From Ancylomarina sp. DW003 (GTDB lineage: Bacteria > Bacteroidota > Bacteroidia > Bacteroidales > Marinifilaceae), in NCBI RefSeq assembly GCF_029029505.1, contig NZ_JAKJSD010000004.1, positions 124,001 through 188,000 on the forward strand: a stretch of 64,000 bases of DNA, given 5' to 3'. Under the pieces are notes generated by a model, which was not told where the DNA came from, made no database searches, and saw nothing but the letters and a program-made list of their open reading frames with translations. Made by a program: the position numbers and the translations under genes. Shown in pieces: positions 54,020 to 62,879 of this stretch (positions are counted from its first letter, which is position 1; the number at the start of each line of letters is the position of its first letter).

Positions 54020-54709
54020 ATGAATTTTAAGCAGAAACAAGATTTGATTCAATATCTTGAAACCGTAATGCTGGAAGAAAGGATTGAACTAATAGAGAAA
54101 AATGTAAATGAGCGAACAAGATATGTTACTGTTGTTCTCGAAAATATTTATCAACCTCAAAATGCAAGCGCTGTTATGCGATCTTGCGATTGTTTTGGAG
54201 TTCAGGATTTACATGTAATTGAAAATTCAAATAAATATGAACTCAACCCTAAAGTTGTAATGGGATCTTCTAAATGGATAGATTTGAAACGTTACAATTC
54301 GAAAGAAGAAAATACTTTAGATGCTATTAACAATTTGAAAAAAGAAGGCTATCGAATTGTTGCAACTACGCCTCACACGAATGACATCTTATTACCAGAA
54401 TTTGATTTGACAAAAGGAAAAGCTGCATTTGTATTTGGAACAGAACTAACTGGGGTATCAGATGTGGTTTTAGAGAATGCAGACGAGTTTGTGAAGATAC
54501 CAATGTACGGTTTTACAGAGAGTTTTAATATTTCAGTTTCTGCTGCTTTAGTTCTAAATCACCTTGCTACAGCACTAAGAAACTCTGAGGTAGATTGGAA
54601 GCTTAGCGAGGAGGAAAAGCTTGATTTGAAGATTGAATGGTATAAGAAATCAATTAGAAGTGGAGAAAAAATGATTGATCGCTTTAAAAATGATATTGAA
54701 TCGCAATAA
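54020..54709 (+). CDS. TrmH/SpoU-family RNA 2'-O-methyltransferase
   Basis: The 229-residue SPOUT methyltransferase shows motif 1 NIYQPQNASAVMRSCDCFGVQDLHVIE (about 42-68; N and R catalytic), motif 2 AAFVFGTELTGVSD and motif 3 IPMYGFTESFNISVSAALVLNHL. This pattern and length match TrmH, the tRNA guanosine-18 2'-O-methyltransferase, which acts in the cytoplasm. A short C-terminal helical extension is typical of that subgroup. SAM binding comes from the trefoil knot of motifs 2-3. Confidence 0.88.
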   Translation: MNFKQKQDLIQYLETVMLEERIELIEKNVNERTRYVTVVLENIYQPQNASAVMRSCDCFGVQDLHVIENSNKYELNPKVVMGSSKWIDLKRYNSKEENTLDAINNLKKEGYRIVATTPHTNDILLPEFDLTKGKAAFVFGTELTGVSDVVLENADEFVKIPMYGFTESFNISVSAALVLNHLATALRNSEVDWKLSEEEKLDLKIEWYKKSIRSGEKMIDRFKNDIESQ

Positions 54710-54798
54710 AATAACTTGAATTGTTTACTTTCTCATATTATTTGGTTAAGTTTAGCTAATGAGACTGGATTTTTTTTCGCCATTCACGAAAAGATTAT

Positions 54799-54806
54799 TA
54801 AATTTG
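54799..54806 (+). promoter_or_regulatory. Putative promoter -7 box of the LytTR gene at 54878
   Basis: TAAATTTG matches TAnnTTTG, with TTCG about 20 bases upstream as an imperfect -33 box. Confidence 0.55.
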
Positions 54807-54877
54807 GTCACAGAAATTTAAGTGTTCATAAACTCTTAAGTTTTTTATTTTAAACTTGATATAATAAATTTAACCAT

Positions 54878-55591
54878 ATGAATTGTGTTGTAATTGATGA
54901 CGATAAACTTTCGAGAAAAGTAGTTGAAAGTTATATTGAAAGAACAGATTATCTTACACTGACTGCTTCTTATCCAAGTGCAATTGAAGCTATCAACGAA
55001 ATTAAGAAGAATGATCCTATAGATTTGATTTTTCTTGATGTTGAAATGCCGGAAATGACAGGTATGGAGTTTTTAAATAGCTTAAATACAACACCTCAAG
55101 TCATTATCATTTCATCTAAAGAGCAGTATGCTCTTGAAGCTTTTGAGTACGATGTTTCTGATTATTTGTTGAAGCCTATTTCGTATAGTCGATTTTTTAA
55201 GGCTGTAAATAAGGTGAATACGCGTGTAGAGAAAAAGGGAAATACAGTAATAACACCTGAGAAGAATGAAATCTTTATTAAGAGTAACTCAACTTTAGTA
55301 AGATTGCATTATGATGATATCCTGTGGGTTGAAGCTTTAGAGAATTATGTGGTGGTTAATACATTTACTGATAAATATACCATTCATTTCACCATGAAAG
55401 CTATCGAAGATAAAATGCCTTCTCATTTATTCTCTCGTATTCATCGTTCTTATGTTGTTAACTTAAAGAAGATTGAGATGATTGAAGATAATTCAGTTGT
55501 AATTACTACTGATGGAGGTTCAAAATCAATCCCAATTGGAAAATCGTATCGAGAAAAATTGATGGGTGATATTAACCTAATGACTCGATAA
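54878..55591 (+). CDS. LytTR-family response regulator (orphan)
   Basis: The 237-residue regulator has a receiver domain with VIDDDK (residues 4-9), phospho-Asp in LIFLDVEMPEM (about 53), Ser/Thr in IIISSKEQ and Lys in YLLKPISY. A LytTR DNA-binding domain (about 135-237; VEALENYVVVNT, IHRSYVVNLKKI) follows. No histidine kinase is adjacent, so its partner is elsewhere; the LytS gene at 17855 has its own regulator. It is flanked by its own promoter and terminator. Confidence 0.92.
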   Translation: MNCVVIDDDKLSRKVVESYIERTDYLTLTASYPSAIEAINEIKKNDPIDLIFLDVEMPEMTGMEFLNSLNTTPQVIIISSKEQYALEAFEYDVSDYLLKPISYSRFFKAVNKVNTRVEKKGNTVITPEKNEIFIKSNSTLVRLHYDDILWVEALENYVVVNTFTDKYTIHFTMKAIEDKMPSHLFSRIHRSYVVNLKKIEMIEDNSVVITTDGGSKSIPIGKSYREKLMGDINLMTR

Positions 55592-55611
55592 GATTTCATT
55601 TTACAATATTT

Positions 55612-55640
55612 AAAGGGTTTGCGTATGCAAACCCTTTTTT
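55612..55640 (+). terminator. Terminator of the orphan LytTR gene
   Basis: AAAGGGTTTGC, loop GTAT, GCAAACCCTTT forms a perfect 11-bp stem with a trailing T-run. Confidence 0.92.
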
Positions 55641-55740
55641 CATTCCTCATGTTTTTATTTTGAGAATCATTATTTTTAGGCCTATAGTTTTCTTTTGGCG
55701 GGAATTTTTAAGATTTTTGTAGTCAATTAAATTTAAGTTT

Positions 55741-56934
55741 ATGATTTCCAATCGACAATTATTTCTACAACACGTAGCGACAACTTCTGATTATCCTATT
55801 TCTCTTGAAATAGAAAGAGCAGAAGGTATATACATGTATAGTCCGGAAGGCAAAAGATACATCGATTTAGTATCAGGTGTGTCAGTAAGTAATCTTGGTC
55901 ATGGTCATCCAAAAGTACGACAGGCTGTTAAAGATCAGGTTGATAAATATATGCACTTAATGGTGTATGGCGAATTTATTGAAACGCCTCAAGTTAAGTT
56001 AGCTAAACTTTTAGCCGATAACCTTCCCGAGAAATTAAACTCAGTTTATTTTGTAAACTCTGGGAGTGAAGCTAATGAAGGAGCGATTAAATTGGCTAAG
56101 AGATACACAGGGCGCAGTGAAATAGTCCATTTCAAAAATGCTTATCATGGCAGTACTCATGGAGCTTTAAGTGTATTGGGCGATGAGGAAATGAAAAATG
56201 CTTATCGTCCACTTTTACCTGATGTGCGGCAAATTGAATTTGATAACATATCAGATTTGCAGAAAATTACAAAGGAAACAGCTTGTGTGATTTTGGAACC
56301 AATCCAATCAGAGGCTGGCCTGATTATACCTTCTCAGGAATTTTTAACAACACTTCGTGAGAGATGTGATGAAACAGGTGCCCTTTTAATTTTCGATGAA
56401 GTTCAGATGGGATTTGGTCGTACAGGCAAATTGTTTGCTTTTGAACATTTCAATGTTGTACCTGATATTCTAACTTTGGCTAAGGCCATGGGAGCAGGAA
56501 TGCCAATTGGGGCATTTATTGCAGAAAAAAGTATTTTAGATAGTTTCAAAAGCAACCCGATGCTTGGTCATATCACAACTTTTGGTGGTCATCCTGTATC
56601 GTGTGCTGCAGCATTGGCAGGTTTAGAAGTTCTATTAGAAGATAAGATAATTGAAGATGTTGATCGTAAAGCAGAATTATTTATTTCTTTATTGAAAGAT
56701 CATCCTTTAGTTAAAGGATTTAGAAAAAAGGGATTATTTATTGCTGTTAATGTAGAGAATCAAGAGATAATGCTTGAGATTATGAAGCATGCTTATGAGT
56801 TGGGTATCGTTATGGATCCATTCCTATTCTATCCTGGAGCTTTCCGTATTGCGCCACCTTTGGTAATTACGGATGAAGAAATAAAAGATGCATGTCAACT
56901 TCTTATTCAGGCCATGGATTCTGTAAAACTTTAG
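55741..56934 (+). CDS. Class III PLP aminotransferase
   Basis: The 397-residue enzyme has the fold-type I class III pattern: VSGVSVSNLGHGHP (about 45-58), NSGSEANEGAIKLAKRYTGR (PLP phosphate loop), FDEVQMGFGRTGKLFAFE and the PLP-lysine motif LTLAKAMGAGMPIGAF. It resembles acetylornithine/4-aminobutyrate-type enzymes, but no arginine-biosynthetic gene is nearby, so the substrate is not assigned. It is followed 3 bases later by a secreted protein gene. Confidence 0.88.
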   Translation: MISNRQLFLQHVATTSDYPISLEIERAEGIYMYSPEGKRYIDLVSGVSVSNLGHGHPKVRQAVKDQVDKYMHLMVYGEFIETPQVKLAKLLADNLPEKLNSVYFVNSGSEANEGAIKLAKRYTGRSEIVHFKNAYHGSTHGALSVLGDEEMKNAYRPLLPDVRQIEFDNISDLQKITKETACVILEPIQSEAGLIIPSQEFLTTLRERCDETGALLIFDEVQMGFGRTGKLFAFEHFNVVPDILTLAKAMGAGMPIGAFIAEKSILDSFKSNPMLGHITTFGGHPVSCAAALAGLEVLLEDKIIEDVDRKAELFISLLKDHPLVKGFRKKGLFIAVNVENQEIMLEIMKHAYELGIVMDPFLFYPGAFRIAPPLVITDEEIKDACQLLIQAMDSVKL

Positions 56935-56937
56935 GTT

Positions 56938-57759
56938 ATGGTTTCGAAACGTTTTATATTCTTAATTGTCCTCTTATTTCCAATTGTGGTTTTAAATGCT
57001 CAATCAAAATTTGAAACTTTAGAACAAGACTTAGTTATTCAGTTCAAATGCTTAAAAGAGGCAAAAGTTGATTCAGTTAAATTAAACGTTTCAAATCAGA
57101 TAATGGATAATTTGAAGAAGAACCTTAAGAAGAAAGGTAGCTTTGTTTATCCCTTTGATCGACTTACTAATTTGGGAAAAGTTTCATCTTCAGATCAAAA
57201 ACTGAGAATTTATTCATGGAATTTTTTAATGGAAAATGGAGAGTATAGATATTTTGCATTGATCCAACGCAAACAAGGCAAAAAGACTAAGCTTTTAGTA
57301 TTAAATCACAATCTTGAAACGAAGGATGATATGTACTCCAAACTTTTCGCTAAAACTTGGTTGGGAGCTTTGTATTATCAAATCATTCCATTTAAGTATA
57401 GAAATAAAGAAATGTATTTATTGCTTGGTTGGGATGGCAATAAGGGCAGGACAAATAAGAAACTAATAGAGACTTTAAGCTTTTCGAAAACGGGAGAAGT
57501 CGAATTTGGTTTTCCAGTTATTAATTGGAGAGGAAAACGATTATCGCGTGTTATTTTTGAATATTCTAAGGAAGCCCGAATGAAATTGAACTATTATTCA
57601 CGTGTGAACTCTGTCATTTTTGATCATCTATCTCCTTCAGAACCGCGTTATAATAATCAATTTGAATACTATGGCCCTGATTTTTCTTACGATGCCTTAG
57701 AGCTTAAAAATGGTATTTGGAATCTTGTTGAAGATTTTAATATGGAAAATCTAAATTAA
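56938..57759 (+). CDS. Conserved secreted protein of unknown function
   Basis: The 273-residue protein starts with a hydrophobic Sec signal (MVSKRFIFLIVLLFPIVVLNAQ). The mature part contains YRYFALIQRKQGKKTKLLVLNH and MYLLLGWDGNKGRTNKKLIETL (split here by a long linker), and no cysteine or catalytic motif I can assign. It overlaps nothing but starts 3 bases after the aminotransferase stop, so the two are probably co-expressed. I do not recognise a family by name. Confidence 0.68.
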   Translation: MVSKRFIFLIVLLFPIVVLNAQSKFETLEQDLVIQFKCLKEAKVDSVKLNVSNQIMDNLKKNLKKKGSFVYPFDRLTNLGKVSSSDQKLRIYSWNFLMENGEYRYFALIQRKQGKKTKLLVLNHNLETKDDMYSKLFAKTWLGALYYQIIPFKYRNKEMYLLLGWDGNKGRTNKKLIETLSFSKTGEVEFGFPVINWRGKRLSRVIFEYSKEARMKLNYYSRVNSVIFDHLSPSEPRYNNQFEYYGPDFSYDALELKNGIWNLVEDFNMENLN

Positions 57760-57825
57760 CTTCATGTATCAAGAAATTGGTGGATGAGAAATAGTGACAT
57801 TAAACTATAATAATATCACATAGAA

Positions 57826-59790
57826 ATGAAAGAACAGTTTATATATCAAACGGAGCAATTTGCCGATATTAAAATATTAAGATATCAGGTTCCTGGTTTT
57901 GAGAGTTTATCTCTTCAGCAAAAAGAGTTAATTTATTATTTATCCGAGGCTGCTCATTGTGGACGTGATATTTTGTTCGATCAAAATAATAAATACAACC
58001 TAACTATTCGAAGAACTCTTGAGGCTATTTTTATCTCCTACGATGGAGATCGAGAGTGCGAAGAGTTTAAGAATTTTGAAGTTTATATCAAGCGAATTTG
58101 GTTTTCAAATGGGATACATCACCATTATTCGATGGATAAAATTATGCCAAAATTCACCGAAGAGTATTTTGGAGAATTGATAGCTAACTCGAATTATGAA
58201 CTTATGCCATTGATGGCTAAGGAGAGTGATATTGATTTGATTGCACGATTAAGCGAAGTTATTTTTGAGGAAGAGGAGGAAGCTAAACGAGTTGTTCTTA
58301 ATCCGGAAATGGATTTGATTGAATCTTCTGCAAATAACTATTACGAAGGTGTTTCTCAAAAGGAAGTTGAGGCGTTTTATAAGCAGTTGGACAAGGGGGA
58401 TATTGAAAGACCTATTTCTACCGGACTAAATTCAAAGCTTGTAAAAGAGAATGGAAAACTTGTAGAGAAGACTTGGAAAGTAGGAGGTATGTATACCGAA
58501 GCAATTGAAGAAATTGTTTTCTGGTTGGAAAAAGCATTACCTGTAGTGGACAGTAAATTACAGAAACAAGCTTTAATAAAACTGATCGATTTTTATAAGA
58601 CAGGTGATTTAAACACATTTGATGAGTATTCTATACTTTGGGTAAAAGATTTGGATACACACATTGATGTGGTGAATGGTTTTATTGAAGTGTACGGTGA
58701 TGCTCTTGCCATAAAAGGAAGTTGGGAATCAGTTGTAAATTTTGAAGATATTGAGGGAAGTAAGCGTACAAAAATTATTTCAGAGAATGCGCAATGGTTT
58801 GAGGATAATTCTCCTGTGGATTCACGATTTAAGAAAGACGTTGTAAAAGGAGTAAGTGCAAAGGTGATTACTGTTGCGATGTTAGGTGGTGACTGTCATC
58901 CTGCAACCCCAATTGGTATCAATTTACCGAATGCTGAATGGATTCGAAAAGAACACGGAAGCAAATCCGTTACTATAGACAATATAACACATGCTTATCA
59001 TCAAGCTTCTTTAAAAGGTGGAATGTTAGAAGAATTTGCCTACAGTGAAGAAGAGATTGCTCGCTCCAAAGAGTTTGGTCATTTAGGAGGTAACTTACAT
59101 ACTGATTTGCATGAATGCTTGGGGCACGGCTCAGGGCAACTATTGCCTGGCATTGGAATGGATGCACTTAAAAATTACCACTCGACACTTGAGGAAGCCA
59201 GAGCCGATCTGTTTGCATTGTACTACATCATGGACGAAAAGCTAATCGAGATTGGCTTAATTCCTAGTTTAGAGGTTGGAAAGGCTGAGTATGACGGTTA
59301 TATTCGAAATGGCTTACTGACACAGTTGACAAGAATTGAGCTGGGAAAAGAAATTGAAGAGTCTCATATGAGAAATCGTCAGTTGATTGCTAAGTGGGTT
59401 TTTGAAAAAGGGGCCGAGGATAATGTCATTGAGCGTTTAGAAAAAGAGGGGAAAACTTATTTTGTTATTCGTGATTACGATAAATTACGAATTCTTTTTG
59501 GAGAGCTTTTAGAAGAAGTACAACGTATAAAGTCGGAAGGTGATTTTGAGGCTGGTAAGTTATTAGTTGAAAACTATGCTGTTAAGGTTGATGAGGATAT
59601 TCACAAAGAAGTTAAAGCTAGGTTTGAAAAACTAAACCTTGCAGCCTATGCAGGATTTATTAATCCGGAATATCAGCCTGTTTATAAAGAAGGAATTATT
59701 GTAGATGTTAATGTGAACTACCCAATGGATTTTGCAGAGCAAATGCTTCATTACTCAGATAAATATTCATTTTTGCCTCATGATAATTAG
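57826..59790 (+). CDS. M49-type zinc peptidase (dipeptidyl peptidase III-like)
   Basis: The 654-residue protein has the M49 zinc motif H-E-C-L-G-H (residues 429-434, HEXXXH) and the second ligand motif EEARAD (456-461). No signal peptide is seen, so it is probably cytoplasmic. Family members remove dipeptides from peptide N-termini. An upstream region (about 330-400; AMLGGDCHPATPIGINLPN and TIDNITHAYHQA) matches the substrate-binding domain. Such proteins are sometimes mis-labelled dihydrofolate reductase in databases; nothing here supports that. Confidence 0.88.
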   Translation: MKEQFIYQTEQFADIKILRYQVPGFESLSLQQKELIYYLSEAAHCGRDILFDQNNKYNLTIRRTLEAIFISYDGDRECEEFKNFEVYIKRIWFSNGIHHHYSMDKIMPKFTEEYFGELIANSNYELMPLMAKESDIDLIARLSEVIFEEEEEAKRVVLNPEMDLIESSANNYYEGVSQKEVEAFYKQLDKGDIERPISTGLNSKLVKENGKLVEKTWKVGGMYTEAIEEIVFWLEKALPVVDSKLQKQALIKLIDFYKTGDLNTFDEYSILWVKDLDTHIDVVNGFIEVYGDALAIKGSWESVVNFEDIEGSKRTKIISENAQWFEDNSPVDSRFKKDVVKGVSAKVITVAMLGGDCHPATPIGINLPNAEWIRKEHGSKSVTIDNITHAYHQASLKGGMLEEFAYSEEEIARSKEFGHLGGNLHTDLHECLGHGSGQLLPGIGMDALKNYHSTLEEARADLFALYYIMDEKLIEIGLIPSLEVGKAEYDGYIRNGLLTQLTRIELGKEIEESHMRNRQLIAKWVFEKGAEDNVIERLEKEGKTYFVIRDYDKLRILFGELLEEVQRIKSEGDFEAGKLLVENYAVKVDEDIHKEVKARFEKLNLAAYAGFINPEYQPVYKEGIIVDVNVNYPMDFAEQMLHYSDKYSFLPHDN

Positions 59791-59808
59791 AGATTTTATA
59801 TCATTACT

Positions 59809-60489
59809 ATGATTGGAACGCTTGTCAATGTTGGAGCTGTAATTCTAGGAAGTGCTATTGGTTTAGCTTTTCGTTCTAGAATTCCAAAGAGACTTTTTGA
59901 GATCGTATTTCAAGCTTTAGGTTTGTTTACAATCTGTTTAGGTTTGGTTATGGCTTTCAAGTCGAATAATATGCTGATCATGGTATTTAGTTTGGTGACA
60001 GGATCTTTAATTGGCGAATGGATAAATATTGAAAAAGGAATAGAAAATTTTAGTGAAAAAGTAAAGCATAAACTTGGTAAAGAAGAGGATGCTAATTTTT
60101 CCACAGGAATGATTACAGCTTTCTTACTATTTTGTATGGGGAGTATGTCTATTTTAGGTTGTTTTGAAGAAGGAATGGGCAAAGGAGCCAATCTTTTATT
60201 AACAAAATCTCTAATGGATGGATTTTCTGCAATTGCTTTAACAGCAGCTTTTGGAATTGGTGTTATGTTTTCATCTATTCCTCTTTTTATATATCAAGGA
60301 GGATTAACACTTATTGCTATTCTCTTTGGTAATATTATGCCGGAAGCTATGATTATTGAATTAACAGGTATTGGCGGGATTTTAATTTTGGGTATTGGCA
60401 TTAATATTCTTGAAATTAAAAAACTTCGTATTTTAAATATGCTTCCAGCTTTAGTAATTGAAGTGATCTTGTGTTACTTCTTTTTATAA
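59809..60489 (+). CDS. DUF554 inner-membrane protein
   Basis: The 226-residue membrane protein matches DUF554: the start MIGTLVNVGAVILGSAIGL, the motif MAFKSNNMLIMVFSLVTGSLIGEWINIE, and FCMGSMSILGCFEEG near the middle, with about six to seven membrane segments. Members are thought to be transporters, but no function is established. It lies 18 bases after the M49 peptidase gene. Confidence 0.88.
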   Translation: MIGTLVNVGAVILGSAIGLAFRSRIPKRLFEIVFQALGLFTICLGLVMAFKSNNMLIMVFSLVTGSLIGEWINIEKGIENFSEKVKHKLGKEEDANFSTGMITAFLLFCMGSMSILGCFEEGMGKGANLLLTKSLMDGFSAIALTAAFGIGVMFSSIPLFIYQGGLTLIAILFGNIMPEAMIIELTGIGGILILGIGINILEIKKLRILNMLPALVIEVILCYFFL

Positions 60490-60513
60490 TAGATCAAGAA
60501 ATATTTATTTTCT

Positions 60514-61935
60514 ATGAAGAAAAATATAAAACAGAATATAATTAATTTATATGAACAGTGGTCAGGTGATCAGGTTAGTGATACCGAGTTGATTCCACCA
60601 TCCGGATCATATAGGGAGTATATTAGAATTATTGGTGCCAATCAGACAGTAATGGGTGTTTATAATGCTGATAAGAAGGAGAATAATGCCTTTGTAAGTT
60701 TTAGTCGTCATTTTAAAGCTAAAGGCTTACCTGTTCCGGAAATTTTGGCTGTTGATGAATCAAAGGATATTTATTTGCAAGATGATTTTGGCGATTTGAT
60801 GCTTTTCGATTATATCCAGCAGAAAAGAGAGGGAGATCACTTCCCTGAATCTTTAATTCTAATTCTAAAGAAGACAATCAAAGAGTTGGTTCGTTTTCAA
60901 GTTAAAGGAGGAGAGGGGATGGATTATTCTGTTGCCTACCCTCGTGCGGCCTTTGACAAACAGTCGATGATGTGGGATTTGAACTATTTCAAATATTACT
61001 TTCTAAAACTGGCGAAAATTCCATTTGATGAACAATTACTCGAGGATGATTACTTGAAGTTTGTAGATTATCTATTACAAGCTCCTAATGGTTACTTTCT
61101 TTACCGAGATTTCCAATCAAGAAATGTCATGTTGAAGGATAATGAACCTAAATTTATAGATTATCAGGGAGGACGAAAAGGAGCTTTACCTTATGACTTA
61201 GCTTCACTCTTATACGATGCTAAAGCAGATTTCCCTCAAGCTGTTCGAGATGAATTGTTAGCTTGTTATTTAGAAGAGTTGAGTCAATATAGCAATGTAG
61301 ATATTGAAGGTTTTAAATCGCATTATTATGCTTTCGTTTTAATTCGTATGATGCAAGCTATGGGAGCTTTTGGTTTTAGAGGCTTTTACGAAAAGAAAGA
61401 GCATTTTTTACAATCAATACCTTTTGCCCTGAGAGATTTAAAGAAAATCTTAGAACATTTAGATTTTTCAATCCAAGTCCCAGAGTTATTATTGGCTCTT
61501 GAAAGTGTTTGTGACTCAGATTTTCTTAAAACTGTTGGAGTAAGGAAAGAAGATAAGTTGAATGTTTCTGTTCAAAGTTTCTCATATAGAAGAGGGATTC
61601 AGCCTAACGGCTTTGTTTTTGATTGTCGAATAATAGATGATCCTGTTGGCAATACCCGTTTTGAAGAAAGTCATATGAATTCTGACTTTTTGCCTACATT
61701 TTTCAAAGAAGAGACGTGTATGCATGCTTTTTTGAAATCGGTAAGTGCTGTTGTTGATATAGCAATAGATAAGTCAAAAAATAAGGATGAGAAGAAGTTG
61801 GAAATTTATTTTGGTTGTGTAGGCGGTCAACACCGATCGGTCTATGCCGCAGAATTTATTGCTAAATATATAAATAAGAAATATGATGTCAACCTTAATT
61901 TAAGACATCAGGAACTTGATAATGTGGTAGCTTAA
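60514..61935 (+). CDS. AmgK-like aminosugar kinase fused to RapZ C-terminal domain
   Basis: The 473-residue cytoplasmic fusion has an APH-fold kinase (about 1-330): catalytic YRDFQSRNV (R198, D199) and FIDYQGG with metal-binding D216. A RapZ C-terminal domain (about 345-473) follows, with FDCRIIDDP, VGNTRFEESH and GGQHRSVY (G437-H440-R441). AmgK phosphorylates the anomeric carbon of MurNAc/GlcNAc in cell-wall recycling, and the RapZ C-terminal domain binds glucosamine 6-phosphate in E. coli. The RapZ nucleotide-binding half is absent. The MurU-like gene two genes downstream supports the AmgK reading. Confidence 0.82.
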   Translation: MKKNIKQNIINLYEQWSGDQVSDTELIPPSGSYREYIRIIGANQTVMGVYNADKKENNAFVSFSRHFKAKGLPVPEILAVDESKDIYLQDDFGDLMLFDYIQQKREGDHFPESLILILKKTIKELVRFQVKGGEGMDYSVAYPRAAFDKQSMMWDLNYFKYYFLKLAKIPFDEQLLEDDYLKFVDYLLQAPNGYFLYRDFQSRNVMLKDNEPKFIDYQGGRKGALPYDLASLLYDAKADFPQAVRDELLACYLEELSQYSNVDIEGFKSHYYAFVLIRMMQAMGAFGFRGFYEKKEHFLQSIPFALRDLKKILEHLDFSIQVPELLLALESVCDSDFLKTVGVRKEDKLNVSVQSFSYRRGIQPNGFVFDCRIIDDPVGNTRFEESHMNSDFLPTFFKEETCMHAFLKSVSAVVDIAIDKSKNKDEKKLEIYFGCVGGQHRSVYAAEFIAKYINKKYDVNLNLRHQELDNVVA

Positions 61936-61940
61936 AAGCA

Positions 61941-62093
61941 ATGGGGAAGAAGCGTTGTAAATTATCTAAAACTGAATATGCCGATAAGTTATGCAAAGGC
62001 GGAGAGAGCTACGTGTGTAAAAAATGTGCCCGTGTGGCTAAGAATGTGAAAAGACTTTGTGAGGCAAAAGAAATAAAAAGACAACATGATTAA
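61941..62093 (+). CDS. 50-residue Cys-rich protein, unknown function
   Basis: The small frame begins ATG 61941, 5 bases after the kinase stop, and ends TAA 62091-62093. It has five Cys (residues 6, 18, 26, 29 and 40), including C-K-K-C at 26-29, and many Lys/Arg, and starts MGKKRCKLSKTEYADKLCKG. A zinc-ribbon-like fold is inferred. Its last 8 bases (ATGATTAA) contain the start of the MurU-like gene, so translation is coupled. It is not homologous to anything I recognise. Confidence 0.68.
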   Translation: MGKKRCKLSKTEYADKLCKGGESYVCKKCARVAKNVKRLCEAKEIKRQHD

Positions 62094-62814
62094 TGCGATG
62101 ATTTTTGCTGCTGGTCTTGGTACGAGATTGCAACACTATACTAAGAATTGCCCTAAGGCCTTGGTAGAATTGAATGGAAAACCTTTACTAGAACATTGTA
62201 TAATAAAAATGAAGAAATTCGGTGTGGATCGAATTGTTATCAATGTCCATCATTTTGCTGATCAGATTGAAGAATTTCTAAAGTTGAAAAATAACTTTGG
62301 AATGGATATTCAGATCTCTGACGAAAGAGAACTTTTGCTCGATACAGGAGGAGCCATTAAGAAAGCGAGTGCGCTTTTTATTCCTAATGCACCCATATTA
62401 ATCTATAATGTAGATATATTAAGTTCTTTGAATTTTGCTGATTTATTAGCCAGTCATACGAGTAAAAAAGCATTAGCAACTTTAAATTTAAGAGATAAAA
62501 AGACCAACAGATACCTTTGTTTTAATAATAAAAATCTATTGTGTGCATGGAAAAATGATAATACCGGAGAGGTGAAGTTGGTTAATGAAACTTACGAAAA
62601 TTCAAAGGCTTTTAGTTTTTCGGGAATTCATATAATTGATTCGAAGCTATTGGAATTGATTGAAGAAGAAGGTGTTTTTTCTATAATAGATCTTTATTTG
62701 AGATTGGCAAAAGATCATCAAATTGCTGGCTATTACGATTCTTCTGACTTATGGATGGATTTAGGTAAGCCAGAGGAACTATTAAAAGCTGAAGCTATAC
62801 TTAAACGAGAATAA
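62086..62814 (+). CDS. murU: MurU-like sugar-1-phosphate nucleotidyltransferase
   Basis: The 242-residue enzyme has the nucleotide-binding signature FAAGLGTRLQHYTKNCPKALVE (here GLGTRL at residues 10-15 and CPKAL at 21-25), NVDIL for the metal and the lysine motif. It has no acyltransferase tail, as in MurU (N-acetylmuramate alpha-1-phosphate uridylyltransferase). Coupled to an AmgK-like kinase, it would complete the AmgK-MurU bypass to UDP-MurNAc; assignment as another hexose-1-phosphate nucleotidyltransferase remains possible. Confidence 0.78.
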   Translation: MINAMIFAAGLGTRLQHYTKNCPKALVELNGKPLLEHCIIKMKKFGVDRIVINVHHFADQIEEFLKLKNNFGMDIQISDERELLLDTGGAIKKASALFIPNAPILIYNVDILSSLNFADLLASHTSKKALATLNLRDKKTNRYLCFNNKNLLCAWKNDNTGEVKLVNETYENSKAFSFSGIHIIDSKLLELIEEEGVFSIIDLYLRLAKDHQIAGYYDSSDLWMDLGKPEELLKAEAILKRE

Positions 62815-62848
62815 GTAGCTTCTAAAAAGACTATTACTTTGTAATAAA

Positions 62849-62879
62849 AAACTCCATTCAATTAGAATGGAGTTTCTTG
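62849..62879. terminator. Bidirectional terminator, murU-like gene / ABC transporter
   Basis: AAACTCCATTC, loop AATTA, GAATGGAGTTT forms an 11-bp stem with A/T-rich flanks between convergent genes. Confidence 0.85.
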
